Shown: positions 11,979 through 13,080 of the stretch, piece after piece | Position numbering within the stretch: the first letter of the stretch is position 1 | Layout of the letters: each line of letters begins with the position of its first letter | Source: an uncultured Collinsella sp. | Lineage (GTDB): Bacteria; Actinomycetota; Coriobacteriia; Coriobacteriales; Coriobacteriaceae | NCBI GenBank assembly: GCA_900552295.1 | Contig: URZB01000017.1 | Span: forward strand, 1 to 13,080 | Reading direction: 5' to 3' | Length of the DNA stretch: 13,080 bases | The notes under the pieces: model-generated | What the model saw: the letters and a program-made list of their open reading frames with translations, nothing else | The model's database searches: none | What the model was told of the DNA's origin: nothing | Position numbers and translations under genes: made by a program

Positions 11979-13080
11979 CTATGCACGGTCGCATTTCGCA
12001 ACGTGCGAATCGAGCCATTCGATATCCTCGACAAGATGTGTCACTCCCAGATGGTGTTCACCCGGACACACCTCGTGCCGCAGGCCATCTCTGCGACTCA
12101 GCAACTTGTAGGCATCGAGCACGATCTCGAGCTGTTCATCGACATTTTTCAGCCCGCGCGAACCGTTCAGATGATCTTCTTCGCAGCTCTGCACTAACAA
12201 CGGGCGCGGCGCAATAAGCGAGGCAATATCGCCCATGTCGAGCAAGCGCCAAAGTCCGGGTGTGTAGTTGCAGCTGCAATTGCCGTTGAGGTGCAGCAGC
12301 GAATCATCGACACCGTACAGGTAGCCCGAGACAAACGTCTTACATACGCGTGGGTCGAGCGCCGCCAGATACAGCGTCATGTATCCGCCGCCCGAAAAGC
12401 CAAAACAGCCCAGGTCGTCCATGGCAATGTCGCCGCGCGCCTCTAGGTAATCGATCAGACGCATGTTATCCCAGGCGTTGAGACCCGCAACGGTAAGTCC
12501 CAGCGGCTCGGCCATGCGCGCCTGGTTTAGGCACGTGCCGCGCAGAAAGCTGTTCTCGTCATCGCCCTGGCCCTTCCAGTCACGACGGTATCCCCAACCG
12601 CGTGCGTCGGGGCAGACGGTCACGTAACCCATACGCGCCAAACGCAGACCGTAGTCGTAATTGAACTTACGCACAGCATCATCGACCGCCGGCACGCCCG
12701 TCACGCCCGCAACACTTGCGGCGCCTGCTCCCTGATGGCCATGCGGGCAGATATAGCAACACTTGCGGCCGTGTGCATCGAGCTTAGGCGACTGCGGCTC
12801 GAGCAGGTAGAACGGCATCCAAACATCGCGCTCGACCTGCAACATCGCATGGGTGCGCACGATGCCGCCGGCAACCCGCACGCGGCTGAGCTCACGAATC
12901 TCAATCGGGACGCGGTCCATAAGCGAAAGGCCCAAAACATCGTACAGACGAGTCCTGGTCGCAATCTTCCATGCCTCAAAATCTGCAGGAGTCTTGCCCG
13001 TAAAAGCAGCCGAACGCCCCTCGCGCTTCAGCCGGGCACGCAGCGCAGGTTCGTCTTCGCAGTACGTCTCGATGTGCACG
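11979..13080 (-). CDS. Alpha/beta hydrolase, acetyl-esterase type (5' end at or beyond right edge)
   Basis: About 366 residues are visible from a GTG at 13079 that touches the window edge, with no visible ribosome binding site, so the true start may lie outside. On this numbering GFSGGG at 227-232 holds nucleophile Ser229, CPHGHQGAG near 111-119 is the oxyanion-hole HG segment, SCEEDH near 298-303 carries the probable acid residue, and GEHHLG near 340 the catalytic histidine. The fold and the N-terminal segment FTGKTPADFEAWK resemble the large acetyl-xylan-esterase-like hydrolases (PF12715/PF05448 type). Together with the SGNH enzyme downstream it suggests deacylation of plant polysaccharide fragments before GH105 acts. 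A peptidase or other ester substrate is possible. With the N-terminus uncertain, secretion cannot be judged. Confidence 0.83.
   Translation of the reverse strand, partial: VHIETYCEDEPALRARLKREGRSAAFTGKTPADFEAWKIATRTRLYDVLGLSLMDRVPIEIRELSRVRVAGGIVRTHAMLQVERDVWMPFYLLEPQSPKLDAHGRKCCYICPHGHQGAGAASVAGVTGVPAVDDAVRKFNYDYGLRLARMGYVTVCPDARGWGYRRDWKGQGDDENSFLRGTCLNQARMAEPLGLTVAGLNAWDNMRLIDYLEARGDIAMDDLGCFGFSGGGYMTLYLAALDPRVCKTFVSGYLYGVDDSLLHLNGNCSCNYTPGLWRLLDMGDIASLIAPRPLLVQSCEEDHLNGSRGLKNVDEQLEIVLDAYKLLSRRDGLRHEVCPGEHHLGVTHLVEDIEWLDSHVAKCDRA

Overview
The window is a compact, high-GC block of carbohydrate catabolism, probably from a gut actinobacterium of the Coriobacteriia. A Collinsella-like genome is my guess from GC-rich third positions, frequent GTG starts and the gene content; it is not proven. 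All main genes share similar base composition. There are no tRNAs, rRNAs, transposases, phage genes or CRISPR arrays.

Layout, left to right. (1) 1-2610, minus strand: a GntP-family sugar-acid permease followed by an IlvD/Edd-family dehydratase of the YjhG/YagF type that runs off the left edge. (2) 2611-3536: an AT-rich divergent promoter region with four copies of a TCTGATG/CATCAGA motif, then a GntR regulator of the FCD (FadR) subfamily on the plus strand. (3) 3580-5379, plus strand: an SDR dehydrogenase and an RpiB/LacAB-fold isomerase that closely resemble the DhuD/DhuI pair described in streptococci for 4-deoxy-5-keto-uronates. The 231 bp between them is filled by two strong inverted-repeat structures. 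(4) 5422-5462: a strong bidirectional terminator between converging units. (5) 5518-13080, minus strand, in order of transcription: an alpha/beta hydrolase (cut by the right edge), an SGNH esterase, a GH105-type unsaturated uronyl hydrolase, a TIM-barrel sugar isomerase/epimerase, a GltD-like flavin/iron-sulfur oxidoreductase, and a large Old-Yellow-Enzyme/TMADH-type flavin/iron-sulfur oxidoreductase.

How it may work together (inference). Esterases strip acyl groups from imported pectin- or glycosaminoglycan-type oligomers. The GH105 enzyme removes the terminal 4,5-unsaturated uronate, which rearranges to 4-deoxy-5-keto-uronate. The RpiB-like isomerase and the SDR convert that to 2-keto-3-deoxygluconate (KDG). 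The GntP/dehydratase branch would import an aldonate and dehydrate it to a 2-keto-3-deoxy acid, so both branches may converge on KDG. KDG kinase and aldolase are not in the window. None of the hydrolases whose N-terminus is visible has a signal peptide, so breakdown looks cytoplasmic, yet no oligosaccharide transporter is present.

Two regulons are visible. The TCTGATG sites fit the local FCD regulator acting on permease/dehydratase and on itself. A second motif with a GTGAACGTT core, LacI-like, occurs upstream of both the SDR and the GH105 gene, tying those separated units together; its regulator is not encoded here. The least explained parts are the two flavin/iron-sulfur oxidoreductases in a uronate locus, the 38-bp near-perfect palindrome with an operator at its centre, and two related 19-bp-arm inverted repeats whose inner stems differ by compensatory changes.
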